Shown here: piece after piece, positions 1 through 13,000 of the stretch
Layout: every line of letters starts with the position of its first letter
Numbering within the stretch: the stretch's first letter is position 1
Assembly: GCA_019054805.1 (NCBI GenBank)
Contig: JAHQIY010000005.1
Location: forward strand, 1,595,501 to 1,659,500
Length of the DNA stretch: 64,000 bases
Source of the DNA: Brachionus manjavacas
Taxonomy: Eukaryota; Rotifera; Eurotatoria; Ploima; Brachionidae
Reading direction: 5' to 3'
Program-made: the position numbers and the translations under genes
Notes under the pieces: generated by a model
The model's input: the letters and a program-made list of their open reading frames with translations, nothing else
What the model was told of the DNA's origin: nothing
Database searches by the model: none

Positions 1-339
1 TAAACGCGAAAATTTTAATGATTAAATTTAATTTTGGGCAAAGAAATCACAAGAGTGAATTCCTTTTCAGTTAGTTTAAAAAATTTAAATTATTCAATCA
101 TGTGACAATTAGTTTAAAAAAATACTAACCGCTCAAGAGGGTCGCCAATAGGGCTCAAAAATATTTTATAATAATTTGGATAGTTGGAAAAATTTGGTTG
201 AGCCCATGGTCTTAGTCAAAAATTTCGAATGGCATTTGAATCAATTTTAGGGACAAATGCCTTCAATGAGATAAATCAAATTTTTCAACAATTAGCTTTT
301 ATCTATAAAAAATAATAAAAAATAATTTTTTTTCCAAAG
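1..339. other. Left edge, probably intron of the RhoGEF gene
   Basis: No open frame or family match is visible here. A T-rich tract followed by AG at 338-339 looks like the acceptor of the first visible exon, so this is most simply intron sequence. The true start codon and promoter of the downstream gene must lie further left, outside the window. Confidence 0.5.
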
Positions 340-1040
340 GTAATGCAATAGAAGAAAATTGCCATTTATTTGTATTCAAAAATTCGATTTATCACGTCAA
401 TCACGAATCAATTAATAATAACGAATCGACCAGCACCCAGGTCAATACTAATAAGTCTGTATTGATCGGCTATTGTGACATAAAGTATTACAAAGATAAA
501 TATATAACCCTTAGTGAATTTCTAATTCACAGTGTTTACGATACTAAATCTCTGGCAAACGAAATTGGAAACCATTTTTCACCATACGAATATTTGAGAA
601 ATTTTCAGCACTCACCACTTGATCCAGACATTGTGGACAATTCTCCATTTCGAAATTTTTATCTAAATTTTTTCAACAATCAAACAACTTGTAGAGACAA
701 CTTAACACTAGATGAAAACTTGGCCAAGTCATTTAGACACATTGATATACCAAAAGATTGGAGTCTAATAGGTCAAAATTCATCAAGCAAAAAAAGTAAA
801 AAAAATAATTTAACAAAATAAAAAATTAAAAAATTCATTCAAAATTTTATTAAATATTTTTATAGAGCTCTTGAGAGAAAATCTTCTGCATTTTGCAGCT
901 AGACACAATTTAAAAAAGTTTTGCTCGATTATAATCAATTTACCTGGATCTGTCGAGGGCTTGGAGTGTCTTAACCTGGAAAGTGAACTGCCATGTCAAT
1001 TGGCAATAAAAAAGAAGCACAAAGATATTGCTGAATTAAT
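340..1040 (+). other. RhoGEF exons 1-2: N-terminal AKAP13/ARHGEF28-type module with ankyrin-like repeat
   Basis: Exon 340-795 joins exon 866-1040 across a 70-nt intron. The peptide contains ENLAKSFRHIDIPKDWSLIG and then ENLLHFAARHNLKKF. From family knowledge these correspond to the 'LAFRHLKLPTEW' and 'LMHFAVRLGLLRL' stretches of AKAP13. The second is an ankyrin-like LLHFAAR...L motif that also resembles the DBB/ankyrin region of BCAP, BANK1 and Dof. I first read this as a separate DBB-type gene. The phase-perfect join to 3262 (AT + G) and the AKAP13 match both favour one gene. Spurious short open frames on the opposite strand are ignored. Confidence 0.75.
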
Positions 1041-4000
1041 GTGAGTAGCTCTTGATAAATTAAATTAAAGGACATTTGTGGACAAAAAGTGTTCTTTTTT
1101 GTTTTTCAAAGTTCACCTTATCATTGCTCACCAAATAGGAAGCCTAAGTAAAATTTGATGTATTGCCAAAAGTATAAATATTTGCGTAATTCAAAGCGAT
1201 TAGTCTTTAATGGTTTCGTAATATTTTCAAATGATAAAGAGATTAAGGCTTGAATTGTCATTGTTTCATTGAAATTTAAAATTTAATAAGCCTTTTAGGA
1301 TTTTATGAATAATTAAGATTGTACAATAAAATAAAATATTTCGCTTGGTTCGGGTTTAATTGCTCGCTTTCACGAAGAAAATCGATTTTTTTCGTCAAAT
1401 CGAGTCGTCATTTTTCATGAGCCACATAGGTAGAGTTTTTTGTAGGAGCATAATTCATCCATTTTATGTCACAAAATCGAATTTCGTTTAGAATTTTTTC
1501 CGTAATTTCAAAATTTAATTTTGGTCATCATATATCAAAAAAATCGAAATAGAAGCCAAAGAGCTTTTATTTAGCGTAGATTTTTATTAATATTGTTCTT
1601 TTTAATAAAAATTGGACACCTTTAATTTTGTTATTTGATCAAAACGAGTCCAATTCGCCTATTATGTAAATAAGTTTTCGGGTCCATAATAAATATTTGT
1701 GTTTTTTAGTTTTTAAAAAAGAACAAAAGAGGGCTTGAAAATTTTCATGTCAAAAATTCATGATAAATTTTTGCCATACTTCATCTTTTTATATTTTTTT
1801 CTACATCTAGTTAAATCATCTGTGGTACCTAGTACACCTTTTTGTCATGGCAACTTAAATACAAACTTAAATATTTAAATTGCAGTATTTCTGAGCTTTG
1901 AAGTAGTTAAAATTCAATGACCGAACAATTTTTTTAAAACCTAATATTTGATTAATTAATAAAATTAAAATTATTTTTTTCTAATTTTCAAGCTAATTCA
2001 GTGCTGTATGATCAATAAATATTTTAGTTTTAAAAAAAAAATTTGTTGTTGTAATTTTAATGCATTCGGCAATGCTTTTTGATCTATTTTTTTTAATTTT
2101 ATAAATAATGGATACAATATACTTCATGAGACTGGCTTCAAGAGATTTTTGATGATTTGAAATCAGCGCAGCTATTCTAACCAAAATGTATTCTTTTTAT
2201 CCAGTATTAAGTCAATACATTGTATTAGTTTAAGTTAATCTGAACAAAAAATGGTTTCATTTAAAAAGCAATGTAAATGTTAAAATGAAAATTTGGACAA
2301 ATATGAAAAAGGCTTCTAATTTTCAATCAGTTTTTCTTTATTTTTCAGAATAAAAACATTTAAGAAATTTCAACTTACAAGTATTCCGATTTTTGTAAAT
2401 TGGATTACTACAATTTTAGGGCTTTAAAGTTTTCGTTTTTTTCAGAATTTTTTTTCAATTCAAAGGACTTAGATAATTTAAATATTTGAGTTTAAAACGA
2501 GAATTATACAGAAACCTTTAAAGAACAAAATTTCGAGCATTTCTATTTCGTTTCAAAAATCTTAATCAGATTTGTGGCTAAGCTGACTCGTTTCTAAAAG
2601 ATGTTGCTCTGCATTGTGGTCACATGCGACCGATTTTGTTTAATAAAATTAATTTCAATGAAAAAAATCCAAAAAATTTTTCTTAAAAATATTTCTTTTT
2701 TTCTGCCTTTAATCCTCTAAGAGTTTTGATCTTCAAGAATCCGATTGCGATTTATTTCAAAATCGCTCTCAATAAAGTGTCCATTTTCATGACAATATTA
2801 GTTTTAAATTGACAGCTTAATTAAAAATCTGCTAGACTAGAAATTTCTAAATGAAAAGTTTTTCAAGTCAAAAATTTCTAAGAATTTCGAACAATTAATT
2901 TTTTTTAAATTGAGTTTACTTGGAAAAGCAAAGTTATTAAAGTTATTTTGGTGAGATAAAAAATTTAGAGCCTATTGAAAATCTACTACGAATCATCAAC
3001 ATTAGTTAAATAGAAACACATCGTGTACAAAGTTCTTAAATTTCAATTTATATTCTCTAGTTTAAAATCTATTTACAAAAATCTTCAAGTCTACTTCATG
3101 TCTATTTGAAGTCTCTTTTTATTATATTAACTTAAATTATTCATGTTATTCTTACACGCTTCTATCTAGCACATCATAAGCTTGTATATTTTGTTTCCAA
3201 TACAGACACTTAAATTCAACTTGGAAATATTTGACATTAGCTTTTTTTCTATCTTTTAAAGGTTCGATTTTTATTCAAAAAATGAAAAATTAAGTTCCAA
3301 TATGTCACTAACTTCGTCGCCAAGAACCAAGTCCAAATTAGCGCAAAAGTACTCGGCAATCTCTTCTTTGATGAGCATGCCGCCTCTGCCCCACAACTTG
3401 CATCACAATCCACATCATCACCATCATAATCATCATCATCATCAATCCAATTTGTCCATTTTTGACATTAAAAATTTCTCTTCCAATCTATCCACAGCTG
3501 AGCCCAACGAAGCAATGGACTCGCCCACGGAAACAATCAAGCAATCCATATTTACCGATCGTCCCATTAGCACCGAAGACGTCATAATTGTTGATGATGA
3601 TGACCAAATAGTCTGTAAGCTAAAAAAAAATTTAAAAAAGGCAAAATTTTTTGTTTATCAATTTTCAAAAAATTCAAGTGCCAATTAAAAATTTATCCCG
3701 GGAAATAAAACACAAACACAAGTCCAGCAATGAAAGCTTGTACTCAAAAATTGTAAGTATTGTCCTAATGGGATGGGGTCAATATTTGCGGAACTAATTC
3801 TAATCTCGTTAAATATCCCTCTTGTTTGCTGAAATATTAGTTACGCTTATTCTAGTCATTATCAATTATTAATCTCTCATATGAGTTTATGTTTTTTAAA
3901 GTCTAAACTTAAATCAATTTTCATTTCTTAATCGATAATTAAATTATGAATCAAATTTTTTTGCCCAAGTATCCTTTTTCCTACAAGCTGGCCAAACTCA

Positions 4001-7000
4001 ATTCTTTTAATGAAGGTGAACAAAATTTTAAGGTATGCTTTCCAATTGCAACCATATTGACCCTAATAAAAAGCAATTAAAAAAATTTTTATTAAATTCT
4101 TTTTTATAAACACAAAAAGAAGTCTCCTGACGCCGGTGATATCTTGGCAGCAAAGACAAATTCAGCAAAACCACCTCAACTGGGTATTCTCAAAAAACAT
4201 CGCAATACTTCCACCTCATCTATGCCTGAAGAGTCCAAACGAGTCATGGAAAAACACGTGCACAAATTGAAATCAGACTCGCACAAATCGGAGTCGATGA
4301 GGCTCAAATTGGACACTAGCGATCCGACCAGCTATAAGCCAAGAAGTCTATTGCGCAATAAAACGCGAACTTTACGCAAGGCCACGGAGAACAAAGAGGA
4401 AATATACTGTCAGATAAACGATGACTACGAGGAGCTAAATGAGAACTCGATTTACGAGGACATTGACTCGGACGGATCCGAGCTGGATAACACTAGCGAT
4501 GAGGGCGAGCATTTAGACACAAATCATGATGCTGAATCAGACGTGTCCATTGATTTATCTTGCTTTGACACGGCCAAAGAAAATAAAAAAATTGACGACA
4601 CTGATCCAAACGAGTCTAAGATTATGTGCCCGGTCAAACAAGCTCCTAAACCTAAAAACAAAATAGCTAAATTGTTTAATACATTTTCTAATTCATTGCA
4701 GCAAGAGTCGGCTCTTTTGCCACCTTTACCAAGACACAGCATTCTACCACAATCGATCACTGTTGCCCCCTTGACCAATTCTCAGAACGATTTTGATCGT
4801 AACTTGAACACTAGGCGTTCAAAACGCTTCACCAAGCCTAGCAATTTAGCCATACAAGAAATTAGTATCAGCTCCAATAATTCACCAACTAATTCATCTT
4901 CTTGCTCGCCAGTGTCGACTAGTGGATCTGCTGCTATTAATTTGCAGAAAGCTGCGTCCACTCCATCTATTTTTGACAAAATTAAACATGACCACAAAGC
5001 CAAAAATGATGATTCTAATGACAAAATTGGACAAAGCACCCAGAGTACTTTTTCTAGTTCTTCATTGAACACTGTCGACTCAAATAAAAATAACAAAAAC
5101 GGTGAGTAAATTGTTGATTCAATAATTCTATTCAAATTTTAAAATTTTATAATCATTAAAAAAATATCGATAGCACAATTAACTTGTATATATAGGTACT
5201 TTGAATTTAATGAAAAATTAAACTGAAATGCTTTAATTATTTTGTTTAAAAAAAAGCAACTAAAACTTAGCTTCTTTTTGTGAAGTTTGAAGCGTTATTT
5301 AAAATTCTTTGAAACAAATTTAAGAAGAATATTAAAGTAATTTTTTTACCAAGATAAGTTTATTTTGTTAAAATGTGCTAGAGTTATTTTTGAATATTAT
5401 AAAGGCAGAGAATATTTTTTAACTAAATTGACAGTGTTTACTAAGATAGAATTTTAAAGAAGAAAAATAAAGTTGAAAATTATTAATCTGAAAAAATCTA
5501 AAATAATACTCAATTAAATAAAAATCGTTTAAATTTTTGGTTTCATTACTTAAAAAATGTGAACTCTATCAGGATGGAAAATCTATCATTTGTTAAATAC
5601 TTATTCATTTGGATCAAGTCTATTAATTGATTTAGATAATGTTTCATTCAAATTTTGTATATTTAAGAGTTGAAAATTTCCTTTCCTTAATTTAAATTAT
5701 GTGCAGTTTATCACAGTTATTGGAAAGAATAAATTCCGACTTTTCTGTTTGTAAATTTAGTGATAGCAATAATTTTTTTAACGAAATATCCGCGTCTTAT
5801 CTCATTATCAAAAATCATGATCAAATTAATAATAATAAAGGCAAAACTTTTTGAAATTTTTAAAAAGAATTCTTAATGCATAAGATCAAATTAAAACTTG
5901 TAAAAAAATCTCACTGATTCTTTCCTAGTATTTAAAAGCTTTAAGATTATTAATGTAAATGAAAAATAATTTATAAAATTAATGTCTTGATTTTTATTAA
6001 AAAAATTGAACCTTAAAAGGCTCAATTAATTTTAGTGATTAATTCTTCTTTTTCAATTAGAATGAATTTTTAGAACCTGAAATAGTAGTCGAATAGCAAC
6101 ATCTATTTAATTAAAAGCTTTTATTATAGTATTGACGAAAAATTAAAATTTTGCTTTTTACTAATTTGCTTCAGTTCAGAAATCATCTTGGTAGCTCTTC
6201 TTTTTCCCTTTGGAATTTTGTTCATCTGATTTGATAATTTTCTTAAAGAAAGAAAAGATCTTTTCCTTTATTTTATTAGTTTTTTAAAAAAGTGAAAGTT
6301 TTATTTCAACTTAAGATGTAAAAATTTTTATACTTTTTTATTATAAATATTTTCTAATTATTTAAAAAAAATATTTGTGAAAAAACAATTTTAAACTAGA
6401 AATATATTCAAAAATTATCTTTAAAAAAAGACTTATAGAATTTTAAAAATTATTTTTTTCCTTAAAAATTATTCATCTAAAATTTCAAAAATTGTTAAAA
6501 TGATGGTTTCTATTTTAAGTTTCGGATTTCAAATAGGACACGATTTAGTTTTGTTTAACGAAGAGAAAAATTTCTTCACAATTTATTAAAAATATTATGT
6601 AAGGATATCAAATTCAACATATAATTAGCCAATAATTTTTAAATTTATTTAAATAGGCTCAAAAGGTATTAAACAAAAATTTTAAAAATTTTGCCATAAT
6701 TTCAAATTTTAGAAAAATCTCCTAAATTCATAATTTTTTTATTTTTTAATATTAAACACCTTGTATTTTCATTCATTTAGATTGAATTTTTGAGTCTAGT
6801 AAAATCTGCCTACTAAATTTTTAAAATGAAATTTTCATGACTTCCTCTTTCAGGCAAAGATAAAGCTTATTTTTAATTTTATCACACGCATACAACTGAT
6901 AATAACAATTTTTTTTTAAGAGGTGAAAAATCAGAAACTGAACAAACGATGTGAACACAACTTAAAATTAAGGTAAACATTTTTGACTATGATAAAGCAT

Positions 7001-10000
7001 AAAACCTGAATAGATACAGTTTGTTCGGCTTTAATTTGTACATTCACATGATATCTAAAAGCATGCTTTTTTTGGCCAAAACAAGGTCTATAGTGTGTGA
7101 TGATTTAGCGCATCACACACACAGCTTCATAAATAATAGCTGTGTTGCATGTTTTGTTAGGACAACTTTTTTACGAATTTTTAATGAAACAAGCAAATTT
7201 TTTTATTTATGAATTTTAAATTATTAAGTCAACACAAAACGGAATCTGCACCTTCAACGCAATTGCCGTTGTTTCAGACTGAAAATTGTGCCAACTCAAA
7301 TGAATGTCAGCTTTTGTCTAACTCGGCATCAAAACACGTTCTTCCAGTGGACACTGGTTCTCCAAGTTCCAAAAAAGAATTGGTTACTGTAAACGAATTT
7401 CTCAAGGAATTCGAAATGGCACAAAAAAAGTAGTTGAGCATTTTTTAGTTAATTAAGCCTTAAATTAAATAATAATTTGACAAAAGTAATGAAATTAGCC
7501 AAGTAGAAGAGCCTGCATACTTGATCCCTTTGGGTTCTAGCACGGCTACAAACTCAAAGTCAAGTCTGGTGTCTCAGGTTACCACTGAGCCGGCCATGGT
7601 ATTTACATCTCCTGTCAATCGGTCACCTAATTCTTCAGCATCCTATGATCAGCTGATCTTACAACAATCTACGCCTCTCAAAAATCAACTAGACTCTCAT
7701 GCCAAAGCTTTGTCCAAGTCGAAAAAACTCGGCAACATCCTCAAATTGGCCAGTGTTCGAGGCGTAAAATCAAAGTCAATGAAACACAAATACTCATCAC
7801 AGATACACCAGCATGCTTTCGTAATCAAGACTGTTACCAGTGAAACAACTTGTGACACATGCCAAAAGAGTTTGCTTAACAAAAAAGCACTCATTTGCAA
7901 AAGTAAAATTAATTATTTAATAAAATATTTTTTTTTAATTTTTTTTTTAATTTTTTTTTTAATTTTTTTTTTATTTTTTTTAATTTTTTTAAATACAGAC
8001 TGTCAAATAATGATTCATGATTCGCCATGCAAAGATCAAGTAATTCAGTGTTTATTTTACAAGAAATCAATTTTTTCACAATCAAAATCGAACAGTTCAT
8101 CGACGAGCGCGTTTAATATAAACAGAGTCAAAATTACCAATGACGACAAGACAAAGCTAGATGAGACAGATGACAGAGATAATTTGATAGCATCGGGTTG
8201 CTCATCTGGAAGTATAATTGTAGGTCTAAATGGTCTAAATCCTTCTAATTCCATAAAAACAATTCACATAACCAATAATCGACCAAAATCAATGGATATA
8301 AGCAAATATTTTCAAGTAATGATTTTCTAATAAAAATGCTCATAAAGATGAGGTTTAATTAACATTTTAGAATACTAAAAAGGCTCATTTGTCTAAGTCA
8401 ACGTCAAATATGTACAGGTAAGAGACTATTCTAACTAATGGTCATGATTGGGTTTTGCTTAGTCGTGACAATAAGCGGCTTTAAGCTTTTTTTTCTTTTT
8501 GAATCCTCATTAAGAGCCCTAAAGTAATCTTTTTTATTCAAATAATTTTTTCTATTTTTTTCAATTATGTAAGATGAGGAAATAACAAGAAATAGAAAAT
8601 ATCTAATCTCGTTTGGTTGTTTTCACTCTATTCTATGTCCTTTCTGAACTATTGTACTAGTTTTTTCGTCGAGGTAGTTTAGGACTTTCTTAATCCGTGA
8701 TTTTTATCTTTATTATGAAAAAATTAAAATTATTTTTTACAACAAGTCTCTCAAGTTTACCCTTTTCAAAATGCTTATTCATTTACTAAAAAAACAAAAG
8801 AAATTGTCCAATTTCCGCTCAATGTAGACATGGACTTTTCATTTTAGAGGCTTTTTTAATTTTCAAACTCGTTGAATATGTAAAGGGGCATTTACCTATG
8901 TAAAGGAAAATGTTCTCTTTTTGTTTGTATTTTATTGTGTTCAAAATGAAATTCTAAGTTTTATAAAAAAGCTATTAGTTTTAAAAAATTTTATTAATAT
9001 TTAGTATCTAAAATGAAAAAATGATAAAACCACAGGATAATAGACTCCAATTTAGTTGATAAAAAAAAATATCACAAATGCTCCTCGGGGCTAATCAGGT
9101 TTGTGACCCATTGGTCATATTTTTTAGCAGTTTTATTCTTAAAGGTAAATAATATGATCAAAAAAACCATCAAACTAACAAAATTTTTGGCTTTATTCTC
9201 AAATGGTAAAAATGTGAAAAAATTGAGATTTAACTAAATTTTTTAATCTGAATAATAAAATGTAATATTGTTAGTTAAACTGAAAATTTTTAATTTTTCA
9301 AATATCATTTTTTTCAAAATTTTTATTAGCTCATATAAATAATTAATAATCTTACTGGGGTAAAAAATATGATCAACAGTTTACGAAATTCATCAGCTCT
9401 GCTTTCTTTTCAAATCAAGTTCCTTTTAAGTATTGGGATTTTTTTTCTTCATTAAAGTATCTCAATAAATTAGGCAGATAATTTGAACAATTTAAAATTT
9501 AAAAAGAAGAAAAACCATTTTATTAAAAAAAGTTGGTCTTTCTTTTGAATTAATAGAAAAAAGCTTTTAAAAATTTGTATTTTTTTGAGTTAATCTATAA
9601 AAAAAAGTCCAAAAATTAAATAAAAACAATAAATTGTTTTTAATTTATATTTGTTTTAGTTTTTAATCTTTGAAATAAGTTTTTGAGCGCGAAAAAAATG
9701 ATTTAAATTCAAAATTATAAATTCTGAAATTTAAAAAACTTTTTCAAATTTATTCCTAGTCGCTATTTTTCGTTTCCAAAGCTTTTTCTTCAAATCAAGA
9801 TTTCCAAGTGAGTCGACTTATTCAGGTATTTACTTTTTGATCCCAAAATTTCCGATTTGTGCACAAAGTCTGAAGTGAGTTTGTAGCAGTAGGAAGATTG
9901 CGAAAAACGATGCCGATTAGCATGGGATAAAAGTTTTAGATTGTTTGATTTGGTCACAATGGAACTCTTAGAAGCTTGCTAAGTGATTATTAGGTTTAGA

Positions 10001-13000
10001 TTAAAATAAAACAAATCGATTAGCCGAGCGGTTGCAACTCTTTTAGAAACCTTGATAGTTTATTTAGAGTTTTTGAAGAGGCCATTGAAAATAATCAGGT
10101 TAATAATTTGGAACAATTCTCGTTCTCCAGCTCATATCGATATCAGTTAGGTAATCGTTTTCTTTTCGGCTACTTCGAACAAAAACCCACAAAAAAACTC
10201 TTAGAACTAATTCTACTATTCGATTAAATCCAGGTCACAACTCACTCACACACTCTTTCTCTCTCTCTCTTTATCGCGCTCTTTTATCGCTGAAATTTTT
10301 CTCAATTTTTGTTGACAAAATTCCAAAAATTTTAAATCTCAAATTACAACTTTATTTGCGTCCTACTTACAACGCATTAAAGTATTTCCATCGCTAAACT
10401 GGTCGCCTTAGCTCAAATTTTTCTACAGCTAGATAATAAGGGATTTAAGTATGATCTTCTAGAACAATGCAAGATAGTGCCGTATTCGAAAAGAACAAAA
10501 AAAGCCGGACGCACAAGACCAAGCGTCCCAAGTCCGCGTTCGGTCCATTGCTGCACTCAAGCGACTCGTTGAACGCGTCCCTGAACGAGTCGCTTAACAA
10601 CTCCGTAAATGGCACCAAGTCGACTTGCTCGACCCATTCCATTCAGCCAAGCAACATAAACTTGCTCAAATACTTGACCAAAGCTGACTCTAAAACAAGT
10701 CTAAACGAGCTTTTCTCGCTGGCAAACCGCCTCGATTCCAACTCATATACCATTTGTACAAATAAGAAATATCTTAAAAACTTAAACACATCATCAAATT
10801 CGTCTTTAAATTTGTTTCTCAAAAGCTCGAGTAGCACTAGTTCATCGACTAGGAGATTTTTTTACCGCAATAGGTACCCAATAATGACCATTTAATTTTT
10901 TTTTTTTGAATAAAATTTTTCACTATTTTTTTTCTTAATTTTTAGCAAGTCGATAAATGAAGAGTGCGCTGATTACGAAGCGATCAAGTCGCTTAGGGAG
11001 TCGACTGATTCATTGAACTATAAAATAGAGAATGAGGCCAATTTGAATCCGACAAACTCGTCAAGTTCTATGATCAATTCGGTGCTCAACCAGAACACAG
11101 TATCTAGCAATGGATCTTCGTCTTCAAACGCTTCCATCTTCTCTGGCACCGGCCTAAATTCAAATTTTAATTATTATATGAATGAGCTGAATGCGGAATT
11201 CTACAATTTTGAACTCGAATTCAGTGCCAATAATTGGGCCGATCTGCAAGACAAGGATGTATGGAAACAATTTTTTGAAATATATTTTACCTTATTCTTT
11301 TTTCATTAAGTATCTGCAATCTCTGAGTAGACAATTGCGCAATAAACAAGAGAACATATTTGAGTTTATCAAGACAGAGGTTAATTATTACAAAATTTTG
11401 TGCATGTGCCAAAGAGTAAGTAGGCTTTTGACAAATATTATTTTTTAAAAAGTGGATCAGGTCGAATTTAGAATTTTTCTAGCTTTTTTAAATTTAATTG
11501 ATGAAATTAATAATTGTTGAAAATCATTTGAAATTAGCTTAAGCTTGTTCGTCCAAGCTTTGTAAAAAGATATGTTTTTAAAATCTAAATTTTAATTTTG
11601 ATGGTAAAAGAACTAGTTTCAATAAAACAACATCTAATTAGATATTTTTAAATTTCATTCAAATTTTCAATACAGCAATTAAAAAATTGATATCAAATGA
11701 GACTTGAAGAACTTTAAGTAATGCCACATCTAACAACTTTTCAACTAAAAAATGTCCAGAAAATTGAAATAATCAATTTAATAGTAAAAACTAGTACGTA
11801 AATTTACGTAAATTATAGAAATTTTTTTTTTCATAATTTTGAAAATAAATATTGAATGGTAAAAAAAATTCCTTTTTTTTTTTTAAAAAGTGCCAAATTA
11901 TTTCAATTTTTTGGACTTTTTTTTTTTTTACAAAAATTTACGTAAAATGTTCAAATCTATCAAATCTGTGCAAACTTCTTAAATATTTTAAAATAAATAT
12001 GTAATTTATTAGCCGAGTTTTTACATGAAGTGAGACAAAAATTATTTCACATTGTTTTTTTTTCAGAAAAAATTTAGAAAATTACAGCAAACACTTTATT
12101 TTTTTTGAAAGACTGAATTAAATTTCACAATGTCCATTTAAAAAATCGAAATTTTATTTCTGATTATATTGAAAAAATTTTTGTAAAAAATGGCAGATAA
12201 TGCAAAAATATGTATAGGAGTAGAAAATTTATTTTAAGTTTTTGAAATGGTTAGAACTGATAACTGATTTTTAATATATTTTTGATATGATTTTTGAAAA
12301 AGAAAAACAATCTGAGTTTTTTATCTTTCTTATTGCATCTTACTCAAGATAATGTGGTTAAAATTGTAGTGTTAATTCGAAATTTTGAATTTCCGAACAA
12401 AGAACAAAAAAAATTTAAAATTGAAATAACTTTTTGTGTTTTTGCAAAATGTGTGAGCTTATGAAAACTCTTAATTACCAAATTAAAGTCTCTGCAGATC
12501 TTTTTTAAAAAGCATTGCATAAAATTAATTTTCAGAGACTATATTTGAATGATTTGAAGTCTTTATAGGCTAATGTATTTTGAAGATCGAATTTTAAACC
12601 TAAAAATAAAAAGCTAATTCAATTTAAAATTCCTGATATTGTAGTGTTCTACAAGATTCATTATTTTTTTTGTTTTGCTTTTCCTTCTTTGTTCTTTTCG
12701 ATTCCTTTAACTGTCTTAAATATTAATTTATTGTTCCTTTAAAATCTTTACGATTTGATTATGAAATTCAAAGAAAAGAAACCTCATTTGTAAGTTAAAA
12801 AAATTATCAACACTAACCAAAAAAAATCTAAAAAATAAAAAAAAATTTAAATATGGATGCAGTTAAATTTAAACAAAAATAAGAATAATTCAAACAAATT
12901 TTTTGTTGTTTCAATTTTTTAAAAAACTTTTTAAAACTTTTTTTCACTAAATTGTCTGCCACATCAATTGTTGAAAAAACTAAATTTTTCTTTAAAAAAT

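Noticed and set aside
340..1040. Separate DBB-domain (BCAP/BANK1/Dof) gene
   Set aside because: The AKAP13/ARHGEF28 N-terminus contains the same module in the same order, and exon 866-1040 joins exon 3262-3614 in phase.
4524..5135. Minus-strand open frames of 84 and 117 codons
   Set aside because: They lie antisense to a long RhoGEF exon with biased codons and show no motif; shadow frames.
7021..7212. 63-codon frame just before a RhoGEF exon
   Set aside because: It lies in an intron between two phase-matched exons and has no similarity to the family.
7909..8100. Minus-strand lysine-rich frame (KKLKKKLKKK)
   Set aside because: It is the reverse of a poly-T/AATTTTTTTTTT intron repeat within the C1-encoding exons.
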